From the NCBI RefSeq assembly GCF_001886735.1, contig NZ_CP018076.1, positions 1,178,001 to 1,242,000 of the forward strand: a stretch of DNA of 64,000 nucleotides, given 5' to 3'. The DNA is from Sulfitobacter alexandrii (GTDB lineage Bacteria; Pseudomonadota; Alphaproteobacteria; Rhodobacterales; Rhodobacteraceae). Shown here piece after piece: positions 1-7,771 of this stretch (the first letter of the stretch is position 1; each line of letters starts with the position of its first letter). Made by a program: the position numbers and the translations under genes. The notes below the pieces were generated by a model. It was not told the origin of the DNA. It ran no database searches and saw only the letters and a program-made list of their open reading frames with translations.

Positions 1-332
1 CGCTGATCCCGCAGGTGATCGGGATGACCTATGACCAGGCGGCGCTTGCAGCGGGGGACTCGCGCCGGTTCTTCATCTATTCCGCGCTGCGCTCGACGCT
101 TCAGGTCTCCCTGCTTCTGCTGGGTGCCTTTCAGGGCGGGCTGGTCGGCGCGATTCTTGGCATGGGGCTCGCCATGGCGCTGTCGCATCTGGTGCTGATC
201 TGGCTGGCCCGGGCGCATCACGTCTGGGATGCGCGCCACGATCTGCTGTTCTTTGTCTTGGGCGGAATCGCCACCGTCCTGGCGCTGTGGCTGCACATGG
301 CGGCGCTGCAGGCGCTGACCGCCTTTGCCTGA
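1..332 (+). CDS. C-terminal end of an oligosaccharide flippase (Wzx/PST-like), cut by the window edge
   Basis: Only the last ~109 residues are in the window and the gene begins to the left. What is visible is hydrophobic, with at least three membrane segments (around LLLLGAFQGGLVGAILGMGL, the segment after it, and FFVLGGIATVLALWLHM) separated by short basic loops. This, with the phrase AALAAGDSRRFFIYSALRST, resembles the C-terminal transmembrane bundle of polysaccharide flippases of the MATE/MOP superfamily, which move lipid-linked repeat units across the inner membrane. It faces a Wzz-type protein, a BY-kinase-like ATPase and an initiating sugar transferase on the other strand, which supports a role in exopolysaccharide export. 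Substrate unknown; a different MOP-family exporter cannot be excluded from the tail alone. Confidence 0.6.
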   Translation, partial: LIPQVIGMTYDQAALAAGDSRRFFIYSALRSTLQVSLLLLGAFQGGLVGAILGMGLAMALSHLVLIWLARAHHVWDARHDLLFFVLGGIATVLALWLHMAALQALTAFA

Positions 333-358
333 CCCTTGCGGGTCGGTCGCGCGGCGGC

Positions 359-1669
359 TCAGCCCTGTCCCGGATCGGCCTGCCGCGCCAGCCGGGCGTT
401 GCGCCCCCGCTGGCCCGCCTCGGCCCGGTCCTGCCAGAGTTTGGACAACCCGCTGCGCCGCTTGATGCGTCCGACCTCCGGGATCGACACGACGGGCACC
501 AGCCCGGTCTCGCGCTCCATCTGGCGGGCGGTGCGGATCACGGGGCGGCGCAGTTCAAGCAGGAAGGCGAGGCCGAGCCCGAGCATGAGCGAGGCCGCCG
601 CGCCCATCGCCGCGCGTTTCTTGCGGCTCATGCTGATGGGGTAGTCGGGCACGCGGGCCTCTTCCAGTGTCGTCAGCCGCTCGCCCCGCGCCGCATTCTC
701 GAGGGAAAATCCCACCTCGGCTTCGTTGCGCCGGGTGGCGATCACGTCCAGCTGCCCCTGAAGCTGTTCCATCCGGCGCTGGAACTTGGTGAGCGTCTGC
801 TCCACCTCGGGTGTCGTTTCGATGCTGGCAGCCAGTTCGGCGCGGCGGTCCTGCAGCAACTCGCGCTGGGTCGTGAGGCTGTCGATCTGCGCGTCTAGGT
901 CGGCTTCCTCGCGCGCGATCGTCTCCGCCCGGGCGTTGCGGTCTATCCGGCTTCGCGCCAGCTGTGTCGCGATGATCTCGCGGTCCAGTTCAAGCAGCGC
1001 GTCGTTGATGCTGGCGATCTCGGAGCGGACGAATTCCAGGCTCCCTTCGATGGAGATGTCGTTGGCGCTGCGGTAGGCGGCGAGTTCCTCGTCCAGTCGG
1101 GCGATCTCCCCGATCAGCTGATCCTCCTGGGCGGAAAAGAATTCGAGCGTCTCGCGGGTCTGCTCACGGCGCTGCGCGGCGGCCAGATCGCGGGTGCGGT
1201 CGGCGAATTCATGCGCGACGGCCTGTGCCTTTTCGGGGTCGCCCAACCGGGCGGTGATGGTAAGCACCGCGATGGTGCCATCGTCGGCAAAGCCTTCGCG
1301 GGTGGCCGCCACACCGTTGATCGTCACCGAGCGGCGCAGCAGATCCACCTTTTCGGACGGACGCAGCGCCGGCAGGTCGGCAAAGAGGTCGAATTTCTCG
1401 ATCATCGCGCTCAGGCTGTCCCGCGCCATGAGCTGCTGCTGGATCAGCTGAAGCCTCCTGGCCGAGGACGCCTCGACCGTGGAGGGGGCAAGCGAACCGG
1501 CGATCTTGGGCTGTTCGATCTGGATGACTTCGGCGGATTCGTAGACATGCGGCTGCGACAGCGCCCAGTACAGCGACAGGAAGCATCCCGCGATGAAGAC
1601 GAACGAGATGATCCCGATGCGGCGGCGCACCATGTCCAGGAAGTCTGCCAGGGAATAGATTGGTCCCAT
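359..1669 (-). CDS. Wzz/GumC-type polysaccharide co-polymerase (chain-length determinant)
   Basis: A 436-residue inner-membrane protein. There is an N-terminal membrane segment near residues 18-37, a long periplasmic region rich in Glu/Arg heptads (roughly 150-330, coiled coil), and a second membrane segment near 370-388 (AAMGAAASLMLGLGLAFLLE) just after a short Pro-containing stretch (PDYPISMSRKK). This two-TM, coiled-coil layout is that of Wzz/polysaccharide co-polymerases, which set polymer length together with a Wzy polymerase. The cytoplasmic tail after TM2 is short (about 50 residues) and lacks a kinase domain; the ATPase is the separate gene just upstream. ATG start at 1669. It is the last gene of the leftward exopolysaccharide unit and converges on the flippase tail. 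Confidence 0.8.
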   Translation of the reverse strand: MGPIYSLADFLDMVRRRIGIISFVFIAGCFLSLYWALSQPHVYESAEVIQIEQPKIAGSLAPSTVEASSARRLQLIQQQLMARDSLSAMIEKFDLFADLPALRPSEKVDLLRRSVTINGVAATREGFADDGTIAVLTITARLGDPEKAQAVAHEFADRTRDLAAAQRREQTRETLEFFSAQEDQLIGEIARLDEELAAYRSANDISIEGSLEFVRSEIASINDALLELDREIIATQLARSRIDRNARAETIAREEADLDAQIDSLTTQRELLQDRRAELAASIETTPEVEQTLTKFQRRMEQLQGQLDVIATRRNEAEVGFSLENAARGERLTTLEEARVPDYPISMSRKKRAAMGAAASLMLGLGLAFLLELRRPVIRTARQMERETGLVPVVSIPEVGRIKRRSGLSKLWQDRAEAGQRGRNARLARQADPGQG

Positions 1670-1784
1670 GTGCCCGTCACCTCAATGCAAATGACCCCTG
1701 AACGGCGCGGCCGATCTGGGGTTTTCCGTCTTACACCATCGAATTCGGGCGAAGTTGAGGCACAAACTTGCCGGCTCGCCCGCT

Positions 1785-2771
1785 TTACCTGTATGTTGGC
1801 AGGCTGTTCTTGCGCGCGCGGTTCAGCACGACACCCAGAAGCGGGACCTGACCATCCAGCATCCGCTCGCATTCGACAAGCTGCCGGCCCATAGTCCGCG
1901 TGCCATCGGACACCAGCAGCATGCCGTCGAGCTCCGGCAGGAACGCCGATACGTCATCGTGCCCCAGCATGGGGGGCAGGTCGTAGATCACGAGGCCGGG
2001 CCGCAGCGCGGCGCGCATCTGGTCAAGGGTGCGGGACAGCCTTGGATTCTGCAGGGTTTCGGCGGCGTCCGGGTCGGGCCGCGCGTTGAGGCCCAGCGCC
2101 AGGGTGTCGCTGACACGCTGGATGTGATCCTTGAGGGATATCTCGCCGCGCAGATAATCCCGCATGTCGCACGGCGGGGTGATGCCCATCGCCTTGTGCA
2201 GGCCGGGATCGCGCATGTTCAGATCCATCAGAATCGTCCGCGATCCGGCGATGCGCGAGAGGCTCAGCGCCAGGTTCAGGGCGGTGAAGGTGCTGCCACA
2301 GCCGCGGGTCGGAGCCGATACCGCGATGTTGACCCAGCCGTTTTCGCCGGTCGTCTTGCGCAGGCGGGTGCGCAGCAGGTCAAACGCTTGCACCGCGAGA
2401 CTGTCGCGGTCCGCGTCCACGACGGGGATCGAGGTGCTGCGCCTGTCCCGATCGCCGGGCGCCGCGAGGTCGAGTTCTTCCCACTGGGGCAGATCGCGCT
2501 CTGCCAGCCCGGACGCTGGCGTGTGCGCCGTGATCGCAGGTGCGGGCGACACGGTGGGCATCTGCATACCCGGCGTGGGCATCGCTGCCGCGCTGTCGTC
2601 CGTGCCCGCCGGCTGGTCGGGCTGCGGGCGCGCGTCGCGCGCCGCCGCGGCGCTGTCCGTGCCCGCACGGTGGCGCGGCCGGATGCTGTGCCGCAACCCG
2701 TCCGGGCGTGCCCAATCGGCGTCTTCCGCGCCGAAATCCGAACTGTCGGCCCTCAGAAGATTATCCTTCAT
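1785..2771 (-). CDS. BY-kinase/CpsD-like polysaccharide ATPase with altered Walker A
   Basis: A 328-residue cytoplasmic protein of the MinD/Mrp-like class that partners Wzz proteins. The start at 2771 is chosen because AAGGAGG lies five bases before it; longer in-frame starts lack such a site. Residues 1-115 are low-complexity (Ala, Pro, Asp, Arg). The ATPase core follows: Walker A region APTRGCGSTFTALNLA (153-168), Walker A' TILMDLNMRDP (179-189), Walker B LVIYDLPP (260-267). The Walker A Lys expected in GxGKS/T is Gly159, and the C terminus has only one Tyr instead of the usual Tyr cluster. The fold assignment is good, but autophosphorylation by the usual route is doubtful. It lies between the sugar transferase and wzz genes in one orientation. 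Confidence 0.75.
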   Translation of the reverse strand: MKDNLLRADSSDFGAEDADWARPDGLRHSIRPRHRAGTDSAAAARDARPQPDQPAGTDDSAAAMPTPGMQMPTVSPAPAITAHTPASGLAERDLPQWEELDLAAPGDRDRRSTSIPVVDADRDSLAVQAFDLLRTRLRKTTGENGWVNIAVSAPTRGCGSTFTALNLALSLSRIAGSRTILMDLNMRDPGLHKAMGITPPCDMRDYLRGEISLKDHIQRVSDTLALGLNARPDPDAAETLQNPRLSRTLDQMRAALRPGLVIYDLPPMLGHDDVSAFLPELDGMLLVSDGTRTMGRQLVECERMLDGQVPLLGVVLNRARKNSLPTYR

Positions 2772-2848
2772 TCCGGCCTCCTTGGGGGTGTCTGACATGG
2801 GCAGGGACCATACCACAGTGTTCTTCGGCGCTAAAGCAAGCCATCGTT

Positions 2849-3613
2849 TCAATACCCCGTCTGGCGCAGGACCACGCCGACCGTCTTGTACAGGATCGTC
2901 ATGTCGAGCCGCAGGGACAAGGCGTTTTCGTAGGCCTCGTCGACCCCGTGGCGGTAGGTAAACCTGTTGTTGTTGCGCGCGCTGACCTGCCAGAGGCCCG
3001 TCAGACCGGGACGTACAGCGAAATAAGCCTTGGGATTACCGTAGAGTTCCAGTTGATCCACCATCATCGGGCGCGGGCCGACAAGCGACATCTCTCCCTT
3101 GAGGACATTGATCAGCTGCGGCAGTTCATCCAGCGAGGTGGCCCGGAGAATCCGGCCGACCCGTGTGATTCGGGGATCGTTGCGCAGTTTCTGGAGCGCG
3201 TCCCATTCGGCCTTGGCCGCCGGGTCGCTGGCCAGCAGCTCCAGCAGGACCTTGTCCGCGTCGCGCACCATGGTCCGCAGCTTGATGATCGAGAATGTCT
3301 TGCCGCGACGCCCCAGACGGTCCTGCCGGTAGAAGGGCTGGCCCCCCTCGATCCAGAGCGCGATGGCGCAGAGCGCGATCACCGGCACCCAGATCGGCAT
3401 GGCAAGGACGATCAGCGTCAGGTCCATCAGACGCTTGAAGCCGTTTCTGTAGGGTTTGGCAGGCGTGTGTTTGCGCGCTATGGCTGCGTCCCAGAGGGGC
3501 GCCGTCGGTGCCGTTACGCTTTCCGCTCCGACGACGAATACCGGCGTGACGGACTGTTGATCAACAAGATCGAACAGCCCGTAGCCCGGTCGATCCATCT
3601 GGAATTTCTTCAT
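2849..3613 (-). CDS. Exopolysaccharide-initiating sugar transferase (ExoY/WcaJ-type phosphoglycosyl transferase)
   Basis: A 254-residue bacterial sugar transferase that should load the first sugar-1-phosphate onto undecaprenyl phosphate at the inner membrane. Family marks are the single hydrophobic re-entrant segment (LTLIVLAMPIWVPVIALCAIA), the RQDRLGRRGKTFSIIKLRTM block, the catalytic Asp-Glu pair in RATSLDELPQLINVLKGEMS, LVGPRP, and RPGLTGLWQVSARN near the C terminus. The size matches the short monofunctional (ExoY-like) group and not the five-TM WbaP group. The start at 3613 is preceded by a G-rich ribosome site; an upstream in-frame ATG pair lacks one. It is the first gene of the leftward unit with the ATPase (77-bp gap) and wzz. 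The sugar is unknown. Confidence 0.88.
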   Translation of the reverse strand: MKKFQMDRPGYGLFDLVDQQSVTPVFVVGAESVTAPTAPLWDAAIARKHTPAKPYRNGFKRLMDLTLIVLAMPIWVPVIALCAIALWIEGGQPFYRQDRLGRRGKTFSIIKLRTMVRDADKVLLELLASDPAAKAEWDALQKLRNDPRITRVGRILRATSLDELPQLINVLKGEMSLVGPRPMMVDQLELYGNPKAYFAVRPGLTGLWQVSARNNNRFTYRHGVDEAYENALSLRLDMTILYKTVGVVLRQTGY

Positions 3614-4075
3614 CACAACCCCCCAGGGTCGCATCATAATGTTGACCCGGTGCGGACATGCCCGCACCGGGCCGTTACTGGTCACTCACCCTGCCGAACC
3701 ACGAAAAACCGGCAGTACTTTCCGCGATGCATACGCCCAATCAGGACCGCATGACAGGGATTCGCCGATCAATTTTGTGCAAGCACGGCGGCCATTTCGT
3801 GACCGGGCGAGGCAGGCACCACGGCTCGGGCCAATTGTTAGCATTTTTTCGCCTCAATTGGCCGGATTTGTCGGAAACAATCTGTTTCACGGTCGACTTC
3901 GGCCAATCTTGCACGCAGCGCGCGAAAATCGCCTCCGCCGATGGCGATCCGGCCCAATCCCACGTGAACAATGCGCCGCACGAAGCTGGATTGTCGGCAT
4001 ATGCGCCTTGGGCGTTTGCCGCCGCGTCGTTGGAATCGCCTAGGCAACGGCAGGGCAGAGCGATGTGGGGGGAAG
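3614..4075. other. 460-bp non-coding region upstream of the exopolysaccharide genes
   Basis: No convincing gene lies here. Open frames run through it but have unnatural composition, no homologous motifs, and one continues into the tRNA. The middle (about 3770-3910) is visibly more AT-rich than the flanks. It holds an inverted repeat (3829-3863) and two further partial copies of GGCCAAT-like sequence near 3901 and 3951. The likely content is the promoter and regulatory region of the leftward exopolysaccharide unit, and possibly the 3' trailer region of tRNA-Glu transcription; this is inference. Confidence 0.5.
3829..3863. promoter_or_regulatory. Perfect 9-bp inverted repeat, candidate operator
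   Basis: GGCCAATTG at 3829-3837 and CAATTGGCC at 3855-3863 are exact reverse complements separated by 17 bases that include a run of six T. The spacing puts the half-sites about 2.5 helical turns apart, as for a dimeric DNA-binding protein. It lies about 215 bp upstream of the sugar-transferase start. No U tract follows an arm directly, so a terminator is less likely. The regulator is unknown. Confidence 0.4.
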
Positions 4076-4150
4076 TGGCAGCCCGTAGGGGAATCGAACC
4101 CCTCTTTCCAGGTTGAAAACCTGGCGTCCTAACCGATAGACGAACGGGCC
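4076..4150 (-). tRNA. tRNA-Glu (anticodon TTC)
   Basis: Read on the minus strand, this 75-nt cloverleaf has acceptor arm GGCCCGT/ACGGGCT (a G-T closing pair), anticodon stem CCAGG/CCTGG around loop TTTTCAA with anticodon TTC, T-arm GGGG-TTCGATT-CCCC, discriminator G and an encoded 3' CCA. It serves Glu codons GAA/GAG. It lies immediately downstream of recJ in the same direction. Confidence 0.97.
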
Positions 4151-4229
4151 ACTGACCGTGAGCGGTTCATTAGGGTTTTCGGTGGGGGTCCGCAAGCAGA
4201 AATTTCCCCAAGTCCGAGATAATCTGCAC

Positions 4230-5975
4230 TCAGGCGCGTGCCGCGTCTTCCAGCCGCAGCTGTACGCTTTGCCTGCCGCGCCAGGTGTTGATGTCGAGCC
4301 GGCCGGCGAGGTGAAAGCGCGCCCCGCCGTGCGCCTCGAGCGCCGCGCCGAGGGGAGAATCGTACGCGCCGAAACAGATCGCGTCCATCTTCGTGCCCAC
4401 GCCGTCCCCGAAGCTGATCTTGAGGTGGCTGTCGCCGAGACGCCTTGCGAAATGAACCTTCATGTCGGCAAAGACATAGCGCGGCGCAGGGGCCGCCGCC
4501 CCGAAGGGGCCGGCTTCCTCGATGCGTTCGGCCAGTTCGACGGTGGCCGCGCCGGGCATCAGCAGACCGGTCACGTTCAGGTCCGACGGTCCGGCCAGAT
4601 GCGCCCCCTGGCGGGCCAGCAGTTCCGCGAGCCGCGCCATCGCGGCCTCAAGCTTGTCCTCCGCCACGGTCAGCCCGGCGGCCATCTTGTGCCCGCCCCC
4701 CTTGAGCAGGAGCCCTTCGGCCGCCAGCCGCTGGATCGGCGCGCCAAGGTCTATGCCGTTGACGGAACGGCCCGACCCCTTGCCGATTCCGTCCTCGATC
4801 CCGATCACGATGGCCGGACGGTTCGACGCCTCCTTGAGCCGCGAGGCCACGATGCCCACGACGCCGGGGTGCCAGCCGGGGCCGGAGGCCCAGACCAGCG
4901 GGGCGTCGAAACCGCGCGCTTCGGCCTGTGCCAGGGCGGCGGCACGCACCGCCGCTTCGACGTCGCGGCGCTCGGTGTTCAGCGAATCCAGCCGCTCGGC
5001 CAGCGCGGCGACCTCGTGCGAATCGTCGGAGGCCAGCAGCCGCGCGCCAAGGTCGGCCTGTCCGATCCGTCCGCCCGCATTGATGCGCGGACCCAGCAGA
5101 AAACCGAGGTGGTAGGCGGTGGGCGCGGTGTCCATCCTCGCCACGTCGGCCAGCGCGGCCAGCCCCGGCCGGTCGCGCCGGGCCATCACCTTGAGCCCCT
5201 GGCGGACGAACGCCCGGTTCACGCCGACCAGCGGCGCCACGTCCGCCACCGTCGCGAGCGCGACCAGATCCAGAAGCGCCATCAGGTCCGGCCCCTTGCC
5301 CCCCGCCGCGCGCAGTTGACGGCCCGCTTCCACCAGCATCAGGAACACGACCGCGGCAGCGCAGAGATGCGCCAGCGCCCCGTCCTCGTCCTGCCGGTTC
5401 GGGTTCACGACTGCCAGGGCCTCGGGCAGCGTTTCACCGCCCAGGTGGTGATCCAGGATCACCACGTCCGCGCCCGCCGCGGCGGCCACCGGGCCATGGG
5501 ACAGGGTACCGCAATCCACGCAGACGATCAGGTCATGCGCGGCGGCCAGCGCGGCCATCGCGGCGTCGTTCGGCCCGTAACCCTCGTCGATGCGGTCGGG
5601 GACATAGAGCGTCGCGGAATGGCCCATCCGGCGCAGCCAGATCAGCAGCAGCGCGGCGGAACTGCCGCCGTCGACATCGTAGTCCGCAAAGATCGCGATC
5701 CGTTCGCGCCGGTTCACGGCCGCGAGGAACCGGGCCGCGGCCTTCTCCATGTCCTTGAGCGTCCTCGGGTCGGGCAGCAGGTCGCGCAGGGCAGGGGCAA
5801 GAAAGCCCGCCGCTTCCTCCGGCGGCACGCCGCGGCGGGCCAGCACCTGGCAGACCGCCTGCGGCAGCCCGGTGCGCTGCACCAGCAGCTCGGCCGCGCG
5901 TTCGTACTCGACACCGGGACCGACCCAGCGCCGTCCGGTCAACGAGGCCTCAACGCCGAGAAAGCTCACCTTCAC
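4230..5975 (-). CDS. recJ: Single-stranded-DNA-specific exonuclease RecJ
   Basis: A 581-residue 5'-to-3' ssDNA exonuclease of the DHH superfamily, used in recombinational and mismatch repair. Visible motifs are ADYDVDG at 97-103 (motif I), VDCG near 153-156, DHH at 175-177 with following VNPNRQ, and the DHHA1-type phrase KGSGRSVNGIDL with GGHKMAAGLT further on, which binds the ssDNA phosphate. Length is normal for the family. The start is a GTG at 5975, 53 bp after the glpX stop; the ribosome site is weak, so expression is probably coupled to glpX on one leftward transcript. tRNA-Glu follows downstream. Confidence 0.95.
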   Translation of the reverse strand: MKVSFLGVEASLTGRRWVGPGVEYERAAELLVQRTGLPQAVCQVLARRGVPPEEAAGFLAPALRDLLPDPRTLKDMEKAAARFLAAVNRRERIAIFADYDVDGGSSAALLLIWLRRMGHSATLYVPDRIDEGYGPNDAAMAALAAAHDLIVCVDCGTLSHGPVAAAAGADVVILDHHLGGETLPEALAVVNPNRQDEDGALAHLCAAAVVFLMLVEAGRQLRAAGGKGPDLMALLDLVALATVADVAPLVGVNRAFVRQGLKVMARRDRPGLAALADVARMDTAPTAYHLGFLLGPRINAGGRIGQADLGARLLASDDSHEVAALAERLDSLNTERRDVEAAVRAAALAQAEARGFDAPLVWASGPGWHPGVVGIVASRLKEASNRPAIVIGIEDGIGKGSGRSVNGIDLGAPIQRLAAEGLLLKGGGHKMAAGLTVAEDKLEAAMARLAELLARQGAHLAGPSDLNVTGLLMPGAATVELAERIEEAGPFGAAAPAPRYVFADMKVHFARRLGDSHLKISFGDGVGTKMDAICFGAYDSPLGAALEAHGGARFHLAGRLDINTWRGRQSVQLRLEDAARA

Positions 5976-6028
5976 CCCGTTTCATTGTTCCAGAAATACA
6001 CGTCGCGGCGCCCGCCAGGGGCGCGCCT

Positions 6029-6997
6029 TCAGGCCCGGTCGACCGGCGTGCGGTAGTTGATCCGCCGCACCGATCCGGTCTTGGACCGCATGATCAGGGT
6101 CTCGGTCGTCATCCAGCCCGGCTCGCGCTTGACACCCGGCAGGATGTTGCCGCCGGTCACGCCGGTCGCGGCGAAGATCACGTGCTCGGTCACCATTTCA
6201 TCGCGGCTGTAGACGCGGTCGAAATCGGTGATGCCCGCCTTGGTCGCGCGGGCGCGTTCGTCGTCATTGCGGAACAGCAGCCGGCCGTACATCTGCCCGC
6301 CCATGCACTTGAGAGCGGCGGCGGCCAGGACACCTTCGGGGGCGCCGCCTGCGCCCATGTACATGTCGATTCCCGTTTGCGGGTCGGCGCAGTGCATCAC
6401 CCCGGCGACGTCACCGTCGGTGATCAGCCGGATCGCAGCCCCGGTGTCGCGGACTTCGGCGATCATCTCTTCGTGGCGCGGACGTTCAAGGATGCAGACC
6501 GTGATATCCGAGGCCGCACAGCCCTTGGCTGTCGCCAGCGCCTTGACCCGTTCACCGGGGGTCATGTCCAGCGTGACGACCCCGGTCTCAAAGCCGGGAC
6601 CGATCGCCAGCTTGTCCATGTAGGTGTCCGGCGCATGAAGCATGGAGCCGCGCGGACCCATCGCGATCACTGTCAGTGCGTTTGGCATGTCCTTTGCCGT
6701 CAGCGTCGTACCCTCGAGCGGGTCGAGCGCGATGTCCACGCCGGGGCCGTTCCCGGTGCCGACTTCCTCACCGATATAGAGCATCGGCGCCTCGTCCCGT
6801 TCGCCTTCGCCGATGACGACCACGCCCGCGATGTCCAGCATGTTAAGCTGCGTGCGCATCGCGTTCACGGCGGCCTGGTCCGCGGCCTTCTCGTCACCCT
6901 TGCCGATCAGCTTGGCCGATGCGAGGGCAGCCGCCTCGGACACGCGGGCGAGGCCGAGGGACAACATGCGGTCTTGGAAATCGGCGGATGTGGGCAT
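6029..6997 (-). CDS. glpX: Class II fructose-1,6-bisphosphatase
   Basis: A 322-residue enzyme that hydrolyses fructose-1,6-bisphosphate to fructose-6-phosphate in gluconeogenesis. GlpX-family marks are GEGERDEAPMLYIGEEVG with the metal-binding acidic residues, DIALDPLEGTT (the DPLEGT signature), TDGDVAG, and GAGGAPEGVLAAAALKCMGG. AAGGA precedes the ATG at 6997. It is followed by recJ (53-bp gap). In related Rhodobacterales glpX usually lies directly after hom; here a two-gene cassette separates them, so it may rely on its own promoter. Confidence 0.95.
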   Translation of the reverse strand: MPTSADFQDRMLSLGLARVSEAAALASAKLIGKGDEKAADQAAVNAMRTQLNMLDIAGVVVIGEGERDEAPMLYIGEEVGTGNGPGVDIALDPLEGTTLTAKDMPNALTVIAMGPRGSMLHAPDTYMDKLAIGPGFETGVVTLDMTPGERVKALATAKGCAASDITVCILERPRHEEMIAEVRDTGAAIRLITDGDVAGVMHCADPQTGIDMYMGAGGAPEGVLAAAALKCMGGQMYGRLLFRNDDERARATKAGITDFDRVYSRDEMVTEHVIFAATGVTGGNILPGVKREPGWMTTETLIMRSKTGSVRRINYRTPVDRA

Positions 6998-7078
6998 GAC
7001 AATTCCTTGCTGGTTTGAATATTGCCCCGTCCTCTAGCGCGCCCGGTGGGTTCACACAAGCGCGCCGGCCCCCATGGC

Positions 7079-7109
7079 GCACCCGGCCCGTGTTTCACGG
7101 GCCGGGTGC
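7079..7109 (-). terminator. Strong hairpin after the peptidase-like gene
   Basis: A perfect 14-bp stem (7079-7092 with 7096-7109) closes a three-base loop. It starts 7 bp past the stop of the peptidase-like gene. There is no T tract on the minus-strand side, so it may act as a Rho-aided terminator or a 3'-end stabiliser. It separates the cassette from glpX. Confidence 0.6.
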
Positions 7110-7115
7110 CTGTTT

Positions 7116-7766
7116 TCAGGGATATATCTCGCCGGCGAACCATGTGTCGGCGGGCACCCAGTCATTTCCGCTGCCGCCCCAGCCCTGGTTCACGTAGAAC
7201 CACCGGTCATAGACGGTCTCGTTCCAGCAGAAGACAAAGCACTTCCGGACCACGCGGCGCTGCCAGGCATAGCCATAGGCCACCGGATAGTGGCTGAGCC
7301 AGCCGGTACCGATCACCGCCGGGGTGTCCCGGTCGCGGATCGAATTGCGGGCGTATTCGCGCAGGCGGCTTTCCGAGGCGCCGACGGAATTGTAGTGGGT
7401 GGTCAGGCTGGTTCCGGTACGCCCCACGAAATAGGCGCTCGCGTCGCTCATCTCCCAAGGGTAGGTCGCGCCCTGGCCGAAGATGCAGAAGGTGCCGACG
7501 TCGTCCGCGATCTCCTCGATCACGTTGTTGACGCCGGTGGTCTGCGAGGTGGGCGAGATCACGTTCGCCCCGGTGCCGCCGTCCTGCCGGTAGAGCCCCC
7601 AGCGCGGCGCCCAGTAGCTGTTGCCCGTCCCGGCCTGCCGGTCCCCCCAGAGGAACAGGATGGTCCAGGCCAGTGAACCGCAACCGATGGCGCAGCCGTT
7701 GACCGTGTATTGATTGTAGGGTTGTTCGCTGACGTTTCCGTCCGCCCAGTAGTATGTGTAGGCCAT
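7116..7766 (-). CDS. Putative papain-like cysteine peptidase (C10/C39-type), no prodomain
   Basis: A 216-residue protein without signal peptide or prodomain. The sequence order fits a papain-fold peptidase of the streptopain (C10) kind: Gln15 in SEQPYNQY (oxyanion hole), Cys25 in NGCAIGCGSLAW (nucleophile; Cys29 is an alternative), His159 in GWLSHYPVAYGYAWQ, and Asn193/Trp196 in WFYVNQGWGGSGNDW, closely matching the FHVNWGWGG block of C10 enzymes. The start at 7766 is set by GAGGAG eight bases upstream, which overlaps the end of the upstream gene; only 5 bp separate the two genes. The family call is from motifs only; substrate and location are unknown. It is rich in Trp and Tyr, unlike its housekeeping neighbours. 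Confidence 0.55.
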   Translation of the reverse strand: MAYTYYWADGNVSEQPYNQYTVNGCAIGCGSLAWTILFLWGDRQAGTGNSYWAPRWGLYRQDGGTGANVISPTSQTTGVNNVIEEIADDVGTFCIFGQGATYPWEMSDASAYFVGRTGTSLTTHYNSVGASESRLREYARNSIRDRDTPAVIGTGWLSHYPVAYGYAWQRRVVRKCFVFCWNETVYDRWFYVNQGWGGSGNDWVPADTWFAGEIYP

Positions 7767-7771
7767 TGAAA

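Noticed and set aside
3658-4116. A 152-codon plus-strand frame in the exopolysaccharide upstream region
   Set aside because: It runs into the tRNA-Glu gene, lacks a ribosome site and has no recognisable features; treated as non-coding.
4158-6056. A 632-codon plus-strand frame opposite recJ
   Set aside because: Antisense shadow of recJ. Composition is dominated by Arg, Gly and His; no ribosome site or family signs.
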